A stretch of DNA of 64,000 nucleotides, from contig OY282368.1 in the NCBI GenBank assembly GCA_958295725.1, forward strand, positions 1,820,001 to 1,884,000, in the 5' to 3' direction. The notes below the pieces were generated by a model. The model did no database searches, was not told the origin of the DNA, and worked only from the letters and a program-made list of their open reading frames with translations. Within the stretch, counting starts at the first letter, position 1. Each line of letters opens with the position of its first letter. The translations under genes and the position numbers were made by a program. Of this stretch, positions 46,031 through 54,652 are shown piece by piece. This DNA is from an uncultured Alphaproteobacteria bacterium (GTDB lineage: Bacteria > Pseudomonadota > Alphaproteobacteria > UBA2966).

Positions 46031-47169
46031 TGACCTCGTTCAGACAGAAGTGAGACGCGGCCCTTGATGTAAGGGCGGGGGTCTCCGACGCTGTTGGTGT
46101 TGAACAAGCAGCGTGAAGGAGAACCCCCATGCAGACCTTCGGCCTGCCCCGGCAGATTACACGAGGAGCCGCCCTGGCGTCGCGCCTGTGCGGCAAGGAG
46201 CGGAGCGACGAAGCGCACAGGCGCGACGCCCTTGAGCGCTGGCGCCAAGCCAGGGCCGACGGCCTGACCGCACGAGCGGCCGCCAACGCCGTCGGCGTTC
46301 CGAGATCGACCCTCTACCGATGGCAGAGGCTGGCGGACCACAACCGCCTCAAGCCGTGCTCGCGACGCCCGCACACCCCGCGCCGGCCCACCTGGTCGGC
46401 GGCGCTGGTGACGGCGGTCCGGGAGACACGCGCCGACTACCCCATGTGGGGCAAGGCCAAGATCGCCGTCCTGCTCCGACGCAACGGGCACGCGGCAAGC
46501 GAGAGCACCACGGGCCGCATCCTCAAGACCCTCATGGAGCGCGGCGCCGTCACCCCGGTCCCGACCTTGCGCCGCAACGGACCGCGCGCCGCCCGGCGCC
46601 TCAGGCCATACGCCAGACGCCTGCCCAAGGGCCGCAAGCCCACAAGTCCCGGCGAGATCGTCCAACTCGACACCCTCACCGTCTCGCCACACACAGCCCG
46701 GCCCGCCATCAAGCAGTTCACCGCCCATGACCCCGTCACCAAATGGACCTGCGCACAGGCCTGGAGACGCGCAACCGCACACAACGCCAGGCGCTTCCTC
46801 GACAAGCTCCAGGCCGACATGCCCTTCCCCATCGAAGCCATCCAGGTCGATGGAGGCTCCGAGTTCAAGGCCGACTTCGAGACCGAATGCCAGCGCCGCG
46901 GCATCGACCTCTTCGAACTCCCGCCACGATCGCCCAAGCTCAACGGTCACGTCGAGCGCAACAACGGCGCCTGGAGATACGAGTTCTACGCCTCATGGGA
47001 CCTGCCCGACGACAATCTCGACCACGTCAACCGATGGATCGACGCCTTCGCCGACGAATTCAACACCTTCAGACCGCACCAGGCCCTTGGCGGACACACC
47101 CCCGCCCAGTACCTTCACTCACTGACAGCCAAAGAGACCCCCGTGTCTCATATGTCCTGAACCAGGACA
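46031..47169 (+). mobile_element. IS481-like insertion sequence, copy C
   Basis: Complete 1139-bp element with the same ends as copies A and B. It is flanked by the 5-bp target duplication CGCAC at 46026-46030 and 47170-47174. It sits between the divergently oriented dehalogenase gene and the nucleoside transporter gene. Confidence 0.95.
46129..47160 (+). CDS. IS481-family DDE transposase (copy C)
   Basis: 343 residues, intact, with Asp181, Asp241 and Glu276. It is closest to copy A, differing at two visible positions (Arg71 to His, Arg167 to Lys). The last codons lie in the terminal repeat. Confidence 0.95.
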   Translation: MQTFGLPRQITRGAALASRLCGKERSDEAHRRDALERWRQARADGLTARAAANAVGVPRSTLYRWQRLADHNRLKPCSRRPHTPRRPTWSAALVTAVRETRADYPMWGKAKIAVLLRRNGHAASESTTGRILKTLMERGAVTPVPTLRRNGPRAARRLRPYARRLPKGRKPTSPGEIVQLDTLTVSPHTARPAIKQFTAHDPVTKWTCAQAWRRATAHNARRFLDKLQADMPFPIEAIQVDGGSEFKADFETECQRRGIDLFELPPRSPKLNGHVERNNGAWRYEFYASWDLPDDNLDHVNRWIDAFADEFNTFRPHQALGGHTPAQYLHSLTAKETPVSHMS

Positions 47170-47292
47170 CGCACTTGCGGGCGCGTCCCTCCGGTGCGAC
47201 TCTACGCCGGAAGAAGGATAGGTCGTGTCGCTCACGAAACATCGCTTGCGCGTCGCCGGAACCGACGCCCCAACGTCCTGAAAGGGTGGGGG

Positions 47293-48537
47293 ATGGCCGC
47301 GGTCCAGCCTTTCCTGGGTCTCGCCGTTCTGGTCGGGTTCGCTTGGCTGATCGGCGAGAACCGCCGCGCCTTCCCGTGGCGGACGGTCGCGATCGGCCTC
47401 GCCGCCCAGCTGGGACTCGCCTTGCTGCTGCTGCGGCTGCCGGCGGCGCAGGCGGCGTTCGCCCGCCTCAACGACGTCGTGCTCGCCCTCCAGGTCGCGA
47501 CCGAAGCGGGGACGACGCTGGTCTTCGGTTTTCTCGGCGGCGGGCCGCCGCCATTCGAGGAGACCCATCCCGGCGCCGCCTTCGTGCTCGCCTTCCGCGC
47601 CCTGCCGCTGGTGCTGCTGATGAGCGCCCTGTCGGCCCTCCTCTACCATTGGCGCGTCCTGCCCTGGGTGGTGCGCGGCTTCGCCTGGGCGCTGAGCCGG
47701 GGGCTCGGCATCGGCGGCGCGGCGAGCTTCGCCACCGTAGGCAACGTCTTCATCGGCAACGTCGAGGCGCCGTTGCTGATCCGGCCCTATCTCGACCGGC
47801 TCGACCGCGCCGACCTGTTCGTCGTCATGACCGCCGGCATGGCGACGATCGCCGGCACCGTGTTCGCGCTCTACGCCACGCTGCTGCGCGACGCCATTCC
47901 CGACGCCGCCGGCCATTTGCTGGCGGCATCGGTGGTCAGCGCTCCGGCGGCGGTGGCGATCGCGCGGATCCTGGTGCCGGGTGGAGATGGCCGCGCGGAC
48001 GGGCGCATCGAGATCGAACGGCGCTACGACAACGCCATGGACGCCGTCACCCGGGGGACGATCGATGGACTGCGGCTGCTCGCCTATATCGTCGGCATGG
48101 TACTGGTGCTGGTGGCGCTGGTGGCACTGGTGAACCTTCTGCTCGGCGCCCTGCCCGACGCTGGCGGCGCGCCGCTGACGCTCCAGCGGATGCTGGGGTG
48201 GTTGCTGGCCCCGGCGGCATGGCTGATGGGTATCCCCTGGGAGGAGGCCGCCGCCGCCGGTCGTCTGCTGGGAACCAAGATCGTTCTCAACGAGCTGGTG
48301 TCCTATCTCGAACTGGCGCGGCTGCCGGCCGGAGAACTCGGCGAACGCAGCCGGCTGATCGTGACCTGGGCGATGTGCGGCTTCGCCAATTTCGGTGGGC
48401 TCGGGGTGATGATCGGCGGGCTGGGGGCCATCGCCCCGTCGCGGCGGGACGAGATCGTCCGGCTGGGCATGAAGGCCCTGATCGCCGGCAATCTCGCGAC
48501 CTTCATGACCGGAGCCGTCGTCGCTTTGCTGACCTGA
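47293..48537 (+). CDS. nupC: NupC-type concentrative nucleoside transporter
   Basis: 414-residue inner-membrane importer of nucleosides driven by a proton or sodium gradient. Family features in order: an N-terminal pair of helices (FLGLAVLVGFAWLIGENRR), the GTTLVFGFLGGG loop, SFATVGNVFIGNVEAPLLIRPYL, MTAGMATIAGTVFALYA, then KIVLNELVSYLEL and CGFANFGGLGVMIGGLG, the substrate-binding hairpins. Start MAAVQPFLG at 47293 is preceded by a G-rich site; the frame is open for 33 codons upstream without similarity. It begins 124 bp downstream of IS481 copy C and could be influenced by it. Confidence 0.92.
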   Translation: MAAVQPFLGLAVLVGFAWLIGENRRAFPWRTVAIGLAAQLGLALLLLRLPAAQAAFARLNDVVLALQVATEAGTTLVFGFLGGGPPPFEETHPGAAFVLAFRALPLVLLMSALSALLYHWRVLPWVVRGFAWALSRGLGIGGAASFATVGNVFIGNVEAPLLIRPYLDRLDRADLFVVMTAGMATIAGTVFALYATLLRDAIPDAAGHLLAASVVSAPAAVAIARILVPGGDGRADGRIEIERRYDNAMDAVTRGTIDGLRLLAYIVGMVLVLVALVALVNLLLGALPDAGGAPLTLQRMLGWLLAPAAWLMGIPWEEAAAAGRLLGTKIVLNELVSYLELARLPAGELGERSRLIVTWAMCGFANFGGLGVMIGGLGAIAPSRRDEIVRLGMKALIAGNLATFMTGAVVALLT

Positions 48538-48708
48538 GTGCGGCGCGGGAGTCCTCGCATGTCGTCGCCCCCACGAAACGTCGATGCGACGCGGCCGCAT
48601 GTGGCGCTGGGCGGCGCGCATGAGCGGGGCGAGGGCCGCTATGCGGTGCGGGGTGTCGCGAGCTACGCGGCGGGCGGGCTCGGCATAGGCGGCCAAGTCG
48701 GCGCCGAA

Positions 48709-48736
48709 TTGACATCGGCCCGGCGCCGCGTATAGT
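48709..48736 (+). promoter_or_regulatory. strong sigma-70 promoter of rpsD
   Basis: Consensus TTGACA (-35, 48709-48714), a 16-bp spacer and TATAGT (-10, 48731-48736), ending 57 bp before the rpsD ATG. It is the best promoter match in the window. Confidence 0.75.
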
Positions 48737-48793
48737 ACGCGTTCCGTCCGGCGCCCCGGCGCCGGTTCTCCGGTTTCCAGCGCGGAATTGTCG

Positions 48794-49411
48794 ATGAGCA
48801 AGCGTCAATCAGCGAAGTACAAGCTCGACCGCCGTATGGGCGAAAACATCTGGGGACGGCCCAAGAGTCCGTCCAACCGGCGCTCCTACGGTCCCGGGCA
48901 GCACGGTCAGGCCCGCCGGCGCAAGCTGAGCGATTTCGGGATCCAGCTGAAGGCGAAGCAGAAGCTCAAGGGCTACTACGGCAACATCACCGAGAAGCAG
49001 TTCCGCAACGCCTACGATCGGGCGGTGAAGAGCAAGGGCGACACGACGGAGAACCTGATCGGCCTTCTCGAGCGCCGGATCGACGCCGTGGTCTACCGCA
49101 TGAAGTTCGTGCCGACGGTATTCGCGTCGCGGCAGTTCATCGGCCACGGGCACGTCACGGTCAACGGGCGGCGCGTGACCGTCCCGAGCTACCGGGTCCG
49201 GGAAGGCGACGTCATCGAGGTGAGGGAGAAGTCCAGGAACATGGCGCTGGTCCTCGAGGCGCTGGAATCGCCGGAGCGGGACGTCCCGGACTACCTGGAG
49301 GTCGACCACGCGAGGATGCGCGGCACCTTCGTTCGCGTGCCGTCGTTCGCCGAGGTCCCCTATCCGGCGCACATGGAACCGCACCTCGTGATCGAGTACT
49401 ACAGCCGCTGA
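48794..49411 (+). CDS. rpsD: 30S ribosomal protein S4
   Basis: 205-residue primary 16S rRNA-binding protein of the small subunit, also a known translational regulator in other bacteria. The N-terminal segment ([27 protein letters not shown]) lacks the zinc-binding Cys of other S4 proteins, the alphaproteobacterial form. The S4 RNA-binding domain ([37 protein letters not shown]) follows. The ATG at 48794 gives the standard length and the [10 protein letters not shown] start; a TTG two codons earlier is ignored. It stands alone, as is usual in this class. Confidence 0.97.
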   Translation: MSKRQSAKYKLDRRMGENIWGRPKSPSNRRSYGPGQHGQARRRKLSDFGIQLKAKQKLKGYYGNITEKQFRNAYDRAVKSKGDTTENLIGLLERRIDAVVYRMKFVPTVFASRQFIGHGHVTVNGRRVTVPSYRVREGDVIEVREKSRNMALVLEALESPERDVPDYLEVDHARMRGTFVRVPSFAEVPYPAHMEPHLVIEYYSR

Positions 49412-49495
49412 CCGCGCGCCGCGCCGCTCTCGCGGCCCCCGCGCCGACGGACGGCCCTCCGCTTCCCTCGGGGTCGGCCCGAGCGGGCCGCGCGG

Positions 49496-50617
49496 CTACA
49501 TGCGGATGCGGTCGCCCCTGGGATCGAAGAACGGGATCTCGACCACCGTCGCCTCCAGGGGTTCGGGTTCGGCCCCGACGACCAGCGCCGTCCCCGCCGC
49601 GGCGTGCTCGGCGGGGACGTAGCCGATGCCGATGGTCTTGGCGAGGGTCGGGCTGTAGCCCGCGAAGGTCGCCTTCCCGCATTCCCGTCCGTCGATCTCG
49701 ATAGGGGCGCCGGGCGTCGGGACGCCGCCGCCGGCGACCTCGAAGCCGACGAGCCTGCGGCTCACGCCCCGCTGCTTGACGCGAAGCAGCGCGTCGCGCC
49801 CGATGAAGTCGTCCTTGTCGAGCCTGACCGCCTTGTCGAGGCCCGCCTCGAAGGGATTGGTGCCCTCGTCGATGTCGCGCGTGTAGATGTGGTAGACCTT
49901 CTCGAGCCGGAACACGCCGACCGTCTTGTTGCCGCAGAGCTGGAGGCCGTCGTCCTTGCCGGCCTCGACGATGGCGTCGTACATCGTGTAGGCGTAGCCC
50001 GGATCGTAGACGATCTCGTAGCCGAGCTCGCCGGTGACGCCGAGGCGCGCGACGATGCAGTCGATGCCGGCGACCTTCGTCTCGACGAAGCGGAAATAGG
50101 GCAGCGCCTCGTTCGAGATGTCGGCCTCGGTGATCTTCTGGAGGATGTCGCGGGACTTGGGGCCTTGGATCTCGATGATCGTGGTGCCGCTGGTCAGGTC
50201 CTCGATCTCGACGTCCATGCCGCCGACGCGCCCGCGCACCCATCCCGGCGTCTTGCCGACATTGAAGGCCGCCGCCGTCAGCAGATAGTGATCGGGCGCC
50301 AGGCAAAGCACGACGAGGTCGTCGACGATCCCGCCGTCCTCGTTGAGCAGGCTCGAATAGAAACAGCGCCCGGGTTCGGGCTTGATGTCGTTGGCGCAGA
50401 CCTTCTGCACGGCGTCGTGCGCCTCCGGGCCCTTGAGATGGAGTTCGCCCATCTGATGGCCGTCGAAGAGCACGGCGGCCGAACGGCACGCCTTCACCTC
50501 GTCCTCCACCGAGGTGAAGGTCTCCGGCATCTCCCAGCCGGCGAAGTCGAAGAAGCCCTTGGCCCCGTGGGCGACATGCTGGCCGTAGTGCGGCGAGCGT
50601 TTCAGTATCCTGGTCAT
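49496..50617 (-). CDS. GcvT-like aminomethyltransferase family protein
   Basis: 373 residues of the tetrahydrofolate-dependent GcvT/DmdA family, which move one-carbon units from methylated or aminomethyl substrates to folate. Seen: the start KRSPHYGQHVAHGAKGFFDF and GWEMPETFTSVEDEVKACR, the folate/substrate region NDIKPEPGRCFYSSLLNEDGG, the GTTIIEIQGPKSRDIL segment, GVTGELGYEIV, and the barrel domain DFIGRDALLRVKQRGVSRRLVGF. It is not next to gcvH or gcvP, so a glycine-cleavage role is unlikely. It follows the nitroreductase-like gene by 23 bp in a three-gene operon; a dedicated demethylase role is an inference. It converges on rpsD. Confidence 0.83.
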   Translation of the reverse strand: MTRILKRSPHYGQHVAHGAKGFFDFAGWEMPETFTSVEDEVKACRSAAVLFDGHQMGELHLKGPEAHDAVQKVCANDIKPEPGRCFYSSLLNEDGGIVDDLVVLCLAPDHYLLTAAAFNVGKTPGWVRGRVGGMDVEIEDLTSGTTIIEIQGPKSRDILQKITEADISNEALPYFRFVETKVAGIDCIVARLGVTGELGYEIVYDPGYAYTMYDAIVEAGKDDGLQLCGNKTVGVFRLEKVYHIYTRDIDEGTNPFEAGLDKAVRLDKDDFIGRDALLRVKQRGVSRRLVGFEVAGGGVPTPGAPIEIDGRECGKATFAGYSPTLAKTIGIGYVPAEHAAAGTALVVGAEPEPLEATVVEIPFFDPRGDRIRM

Positions 50618-50640
50618 CGGATGGTCCTCCGCCTCGCTGT

Positions 50641-51978
50641 TCACCGGTCGTCGCGGCGCGGGACGTTCGATCCCCGGTGCCACTTCTCGAAGTGGTGCTT
50701 GTGCGTGTGGATGTAGGCGCCTTCCTTGAAGTACTGGTCGTAGAACTCCGTGTCGAGGTGGTGCGCCTGGATGAAGTAGAGCAGGTGCATGGTGTCGTTG
50801 TGGGCGGGGAACTTGCCGTACTCCTCGTAGATGTAGCGGCAGATGTCCTTGACGCACTCGACCCCCTCGTCGGAGATGCCGGGCACCGCCTTCTCGAACT
50901 CCTCGTTGGGGACGGTGTGCGGCAGCGTCATGCCCCGGCGCTCCCATTCGTCGAGTTTTTCGCCCATGCCGGCCACCGCCGCCTCCACGGCCGTGTCCAT
51001 GTCCTTGTAGTAGGGCGGGCAGAACCCCTCGAAGTAGCCGTCGAGGCCGACCGGGTTGGGGAACGGATCGTCCTTGGGCGTGACGAAGCGGAAGCCCAGG
51101 CCCTTGCAGATCGGCGTGCCGCCCATGACCACGAGAGGCGTGAAGCCGCCGTGCATCCAGCCGCCGATTCCGGTGGCGGCCATGGCGAGCTGCATGAGCT
51201 GCCCCATCATCGCGCCCTCGGCGCAGAGCCAGCTCACGATGATCTTCTCGAGACGGCCGAGGGGAAGAACCTTGTTGCGGTCGAGCAGGCCCTTGTCGGC
51301 CCACTTCTCGCATCCGGCCGGCTTCATGCCCCGGCGCTCGTCGCAGATGTAGTAGCCGCCGCCCTTGACGTAGCGCGCGCCGCCCTTGGTGTCGCACATG
51401 TTGACCATGAGGCGGATGAGGTCCTGGCTGATGTCGGTAACCGGCATGAACAGGGTGGCGCCGGGCCGGTTGGTGACCCAGAGGTTGTGGGCGAAGAGGC
51501 CCGGCTCCGCCTGGGGCAGGTCGAAGCGTCCGTCGGACAGCTTGACGGTGTGGTCGCGGTAGAAGTTCCAGACCTTGTCGCGATCCTCGACGGTCTCGTA
51601 CTCCTTCATCTTGCTCATCTTCGCCTTGTCGGCCCGGTAGAGGTAGAGCCCGTCGTCGTTGGTGAAGAACAGCACCGTCCTGTGGGCGCCGACCGCGCTC
51701 GGATGCGTGCGCCCGACCGACTTCACCATGCCGCCCTGGGTGTCGCCCTCGCAGAGGATGGCGCCCGTGGCGCCGCAGGCCGCCGCCACGAGAACCGCGG
51801 TCTCCTCCTCGGAGAGCGGATAGGGATCGAAAGGCGATTTGTGGACGAACGGGCCGTGGGCGAGCTCCATGCCGAAGCCGAACCGTCGCGAGCGCCGGCT
51901 GGTGAGGGCCTCGAACAGGGGAAAGTTCCAGACCTCCTCGAACTCCGGTAGAACGCTGAACTTGGGGTCGTCAGTCAT
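50641..51978 (-). CDS. nitroreductase-fold flavoprotein of unknown function
   Basis: 445 residues. The N-terminal PLFEALTSRRSRRFGFGME, the GRTHPSAVGAHRTVLFF/ DGLYLYRADKAK block and AEGAMMGQLMQLAMAATGIGGW resemble the FMN-dependent nitroreductase fold, with the first two close to the SagB/oxidoreductase sub-branch. The protein is about twice the usual length, with a long insertion and an aromatic/His-rich C-terminus (ICRYIYEEYGKF; YFKEGAYIHTHKHHFEKWH) I cannot place. FMN binding is inferred, not visible as a single motif. It overlaps the upstream 81-residue gene and precedes the GcvT-like gene by 23 bp. Confidence 0.65.
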   Translation of the reverse strand: MTDDPKFSVLPEFEEVWNFPLFEALTSRRSRRFGFGMELAHGPFVHKSPFDPYPLSEEETAVLVAAACGATGAILCEGDTQGGMVKSVGRTHPSAVGAHRTVLFFTNDDGLYLYRADKAKMSKMKEYETVEDRDKVWNFYRDHTVKLSDGRFDLPQAEPGLFAHNLWVTNRPGATLFMPVTDISQDLIRLMVNMCDTKGGARYVKGGGYYICDERRGMKPAGCEKWADKGLLDRNKVLPLGRLEKIIVSWLCAEGAMMGQLMQLAMAATGIGGWMHGGFTPLVVMGGTPICKGLGFRFVTPKDDPFPNPVGLDGYFEGFCPPYYKDMDTAVEAAVAGMGEKLDEWERRGMTLPHTVPNEEFEKAVPGISDEGVECVKDICRYIYEEYGKFPAHNDTMHLLYFIQAHHLDTEFYDQYFKEGAYIHTHKHHFEKWHRGSNVPRRDDR

Positions 51979-52216
51979 GGCTTTCCTCCGTCTGGGGTTT
52001 CGGTTCGGGCGCGCCGCGTCGGAAGGGCAGCGCGAGGAGTCCGCAAAGGACGCCCGGCTTCAACAGCCTTCCGAGAACGGCGAGGAGCTCGGCCCCGGTG
52101 ATGTAGGTCTTGGCGTCCCACACGCCCATCCGTCCGACCATGACGAGATGGCGGCCCTCGATCTCGAACCCCTCGATCGTGATGTCGAACTCGCCGGCCA
52201 TCGATTTGATGATCAC
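51971..52216 (-). CDS. 81-residue protein of unknown function, first gene of the nitroreductase/GcvT operon
   Basis: 81 residues starting MIIKSMAGEFDITIEGFEIE, then GRHLVMVGRMGVWDAKTYITGAELLAVL and a short hydrophobic stretch (VLCGLLALPF) before a charged tail. GGAGGAG lies about 11 bases upstream. A second ATG at 52201 is an alternative start. The stop overlaps the start of the nitroreductase-like gene by 8 bp, which supports a real coupled gene. I do not recognise the family. Confidence 0.6.
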   Translation of the reverse strand: MIIKSMAGEFDITIEGFEIEGRHLVMVGRMGVWDAKTYITGAELLAVLGRLLKPGVLCGLLALPFRRGAPEPKPQTEESHD

Positions 52217-52435
52217 GCCGCGACTCCTCCCTGAACTGCCGCGGGTCTCGGTCGCCCGCCCGCTTCCAATCGACGCGCCGCGGCCGTCGGACCGCGGCGC
52301 GTCGAGAGTTTAGAGGCAAGACTATCCCGACGCCAAGCCGCTTCCCGCCGGCGACGGTATGGTCCGTCGGCGTTCGCCGACCTCGCGGGTCGACGCGCCG
52401 CCGCCGCCCGACAACGCGGAACCCGATCCCCCGGC

Positions 52436-52504
52436 TGCGCCCGGCCCTTCCTCGGCCTCTGGCCCGAACACCGCGACGCCATCCTCGACCACATCCGCCG
52501 CTGA
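52436..52504 (+). pseudogene. C-terminal scrap of a phage virion-morphogenesis (Mu gpG / P2 gpS-like) protein
   Basis: The + strand reads ARPFLGLWPEHRDAILDHIRR and then a stop. The ARPFLGL-x-E-x6-IL pattern is the typical C-terminus of phage tail-completion/virion-morphogenesis proteins. No longer frame is preserved upstream, so this is a fragment. The rest of the 392-bp gap between the 81-residue gene and tRNA-Sec (52217-52608) shows nothing else I recognise. It lies about 100 bp from the 3' end of the selenocysteine tRNA gene, a classic integration site. Confidence 0.45.
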
Positions 52505-52608
52505 TCCTGCCCCGCGTTGCCCTGGGTATTTGCGTAACCGTTTCTCGCAATAATCAACTGACAACGGTTGATCGACGCGAGAACCTCGCGGGTCGCCCGC
52601 CCGCGGGG

Positions 52609-52703
52609 TGGCGGAAGAGAGTGGGAGTCGAACCCACCAGGAACGCTGAGCGTCCCAGCACGGGTTTGAAGCCCGGCCGCCCCACCGGGGGCGATTCCCT
52701 TCC
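52609..52703 (-). tRNA. selC: tRNA-Sec (anticodon UCA)
   Basis: 95-nt selenocysteine tRNA that reads UGA with the help of SelB. The 8-bp acceptor stem (GGAAGGGA with TCTCTTCC, one G-U pair), the anticodon loop CTTCAAA with anticodon TCA, a long variable arm (GGGACGCTCAGCGTTCC) and TGGGTTCGACTCCCA as the T arm are all readable on the minus strand; G73 and CCA are encoded. It lies directly downstream of selA-selB on the same strand, 17 bp beyond the selB stop, so selA-selB-selC may share a transcript. Confidence 0.96.
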
Positions 52704-52720
52704 GCGGTCGTCCGGCCCCG

Positions 52721-54652
52721 TCAGGCGTCCCGGCGCGCGAAGGCGTCGGCCGCCGACTTCAGCACCGTCCGCTCGTCTCCGACGCGGCGGGTGAAGCCGA
52801 ACCTATCAAAGAATTCCAGCACCTCGATCGTCAAGTTCCGTCCCAGCGCCGTCGCGTCGCGGAACGCGCGCGCCGTAAAGCGCCCATCGGGCGAGCCCGC
52901 GGCCACGCGCTCGGCGGTCTCCGCCAACCGTCGCGCCATGGCCGGGGTCATGAAACGGTTCCGCGACACCTGGACCGCGAGGCCGTGGCGGCCCGCGCGG
53001 ACGAGGACCCGATCCAGATTCCGGGCGGGTATTCCCAGACTGGCCGCGAGGTCGGGGACCGACGGCGGGCGTCCCTCGTCCGCCTCGAGCAGCGGAGCGA
53101 CCCTGTCCCAGAGGGCCGCGTCCTCGGGCGGCAGCGCGGGGCGGTGGTCCGCCCGCCGGAGGCGGCCCCCCTCGCGGACGATCGCGCCGGAGGCCACAAG
53201 GTCGTCGACAGCCGCGTCGAGCGATGCCCCGCCGAGCTCCGGGCCGGCCGCGGCCCGCAACCGGCCGAGGGCGAGTCCCCGGCCGTCCGCCGCGCCGGCG
53301 TGGTGGCCGGCGACGGCGTCGGCGACGGCGGCCTTGGCCCGTTCCCAATTCCGTCTCGCGACCGCGACTCGCGCGGCGCGGGTCTCCACGACCACGACGG
53401 CGGCGGTATCGGCTGCGGCGGCGACGTCCGCTCTGGACAGATTCCGCGCCGCCGCGAAGCGATCGAGATCGACGCCTCCCGGCGATGCGGCGCACATGTC
53501 CCGGAGAGCCTTTGCCGGGTCTTCCTCGTCGCTCGCCCCGAGCAGGGCCAAGCGTCCGGGAGTCCGGCGTCCGCGCGCGCGCGCGAAGGGATCGATCACG
53601 CGCCCGCCGCCGACCGTCCGGCGCGCCGACTGGTCCCGGACCACGAAACGGTCGCCGAAAACGATTCCGGTCGGGGAGTCGAGCACGATCTGCGCCAGCC
53701 CGGCCTCGCCCGGCCGGATGGCGCGGCCCTCGAGCACGGCGACGCGGCCGGTCAGCGCCGCCGCGCCGATGTGGACGTGCACGGGCGTCCAATGCCGCAA
53801 GGGACGGACCTCGCTCGACAGGACCTTCAGCCGGGCGTCGAACCGGCGGGTCGGGAAATGGAGCGCGGCGGCGACGAGCCAGTCGCCGCGGACGATCGAA
53901 TCCCGTCCGACTCCGCGCCCGGCCAGATTGAGCGCGCAGCGCTGTCCCGCAGCGCCCACGCCGGTCTCGCGGTTCTGGGCGTGGATGCCGCGGACCCGGA
54001 CCTCCAGGCCGCCCGGCGTCACCGTGAGCCGGTCCTCGGGGCGCGCCTCGCCCGAGAACACGGCGCCGGTCGCCACGATCCCCGCGCCCTTCAGATGGAA
54101 GGCGCGGTCCACGGCCATGCGGAATCCGCCGCCGCCGGCGCGCGGCGGGACGGCGCGGGCGGCGCTCTCCAGGAACGCCCTCAGGTCCGCCACGCCCGCT
54201 CCCGTCAGCGCCGACAGAGGGAACGCGGGCGCGTCCTCGAGGCTGGCGCCGGCCAACAGGATTTGAACGTCCTCGGCGACCTCCGCGACCCGTCGCCGGT
54301 CGACGCGGTCGATCTTGGTGATCGCGACGGCCCCGCGCCGGACGTCGAGCAGGTCGAGGATGGCGAGATGCTCCTCGGTCTGCGGCATGGGTCCGTCGTC
54401 GGCGGCCACGATCAGGAGCGCGAGATCGATTCCCGACACCCCCGCCAGCATGTTGCGGATGAAACGCTCGTGCCCGGGGACGTCGACGAAGCCGATGGTC
54501 GGACCGTCGTCGAGGGGAAGGTAGGCGAAGCCGAGATCGATGGTCAGTCCTCGTCGCTTCTCTTCCGGCAGACGGTCGGCGTCGACGCCGGTGAGCGCTT
54601 TGACCAGGAGTGTCTTGCCGTGGTCGATGTGCCCCGCGGTCGCGACGATCAT
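52721..54652 (-). CDS. selB: selenocysteine-specific elongation factor
   Basis: 643-residue EF-Tu-like GTPase that delivers Sec-tRNA to UGA codons marked by a SECIS hairpin. G1 motif GHIDHGKT at residues 7-14, the LTIDLGFA switch, G3 DVPGHE and G4 TKID are present, followed by two beta-barrel domains. The C-terminal 250 residues contain several winged-helix repeats ([44 protein letters not shown], here in parts) that bind the SECIS RNA. The start ([11 protein letters not shown]) overlaps the selA stop as ATGA. Confidence 0.95.
   Translation of the reverse strand: MIVATAGHIDHGKTLLVKALTGVDADRLPEEKRRGLTIDLGFAYLPLDDGPTIGFVDVPGHERFIRNMLAGVSGIDLALLIVAADDGPMPQTEEHLAILDLLDVRRGAVAITKIDRVDRRRVAEVAEDVQILLAGASLEDAPAFPLSALTGAGVADLRAFLESAARAVPPRAGGGGFRMAVDRAFHLKGAGIVATGAVFSGEARPEDRLTVTPGGLEVRVRGIHAQNRETGVGAAGQRCALNLAGRGVGRDSIVRGDWLVAAALHFPTRRFDARLKVLSSEVRPLRHWTPVHVHIGAAALTGRVAVLEGRAIRPGEAGLAQIVLDSPTGIVFGDRFVVRDQSARRTVGGGRVIDPFARARGRRTPGRLALLGASDEEDPAKALRDMCAASPGGVDLDRFAAARNLSRADVAAAADTAAVVVVETRAARVAVARRNWERAKAAVADAVAGHHAGAADGRGLALGRLRAAAGPELGGASLDAAVDDLVASGAIVREGGRLRRADHRPALPPEDAALWDRVAPLLEADEGRPPSVPDLAASLGIPARNLDRVLVRAGRHGLAVQVSRNRFMTPAMARRLAETAERVAAGSPDGRFTARAFRDATALGRNLTIEVLEFFDRFGFTRRVGDERTVLKSAADAFARRDA

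Noticed and set aside
49412-49495. Terminator between rpsD and the GcvT-like gene
   Set aside because: GGCCC-GAGC-GGGCC can pair, but the stem is short and lacks a T tract.
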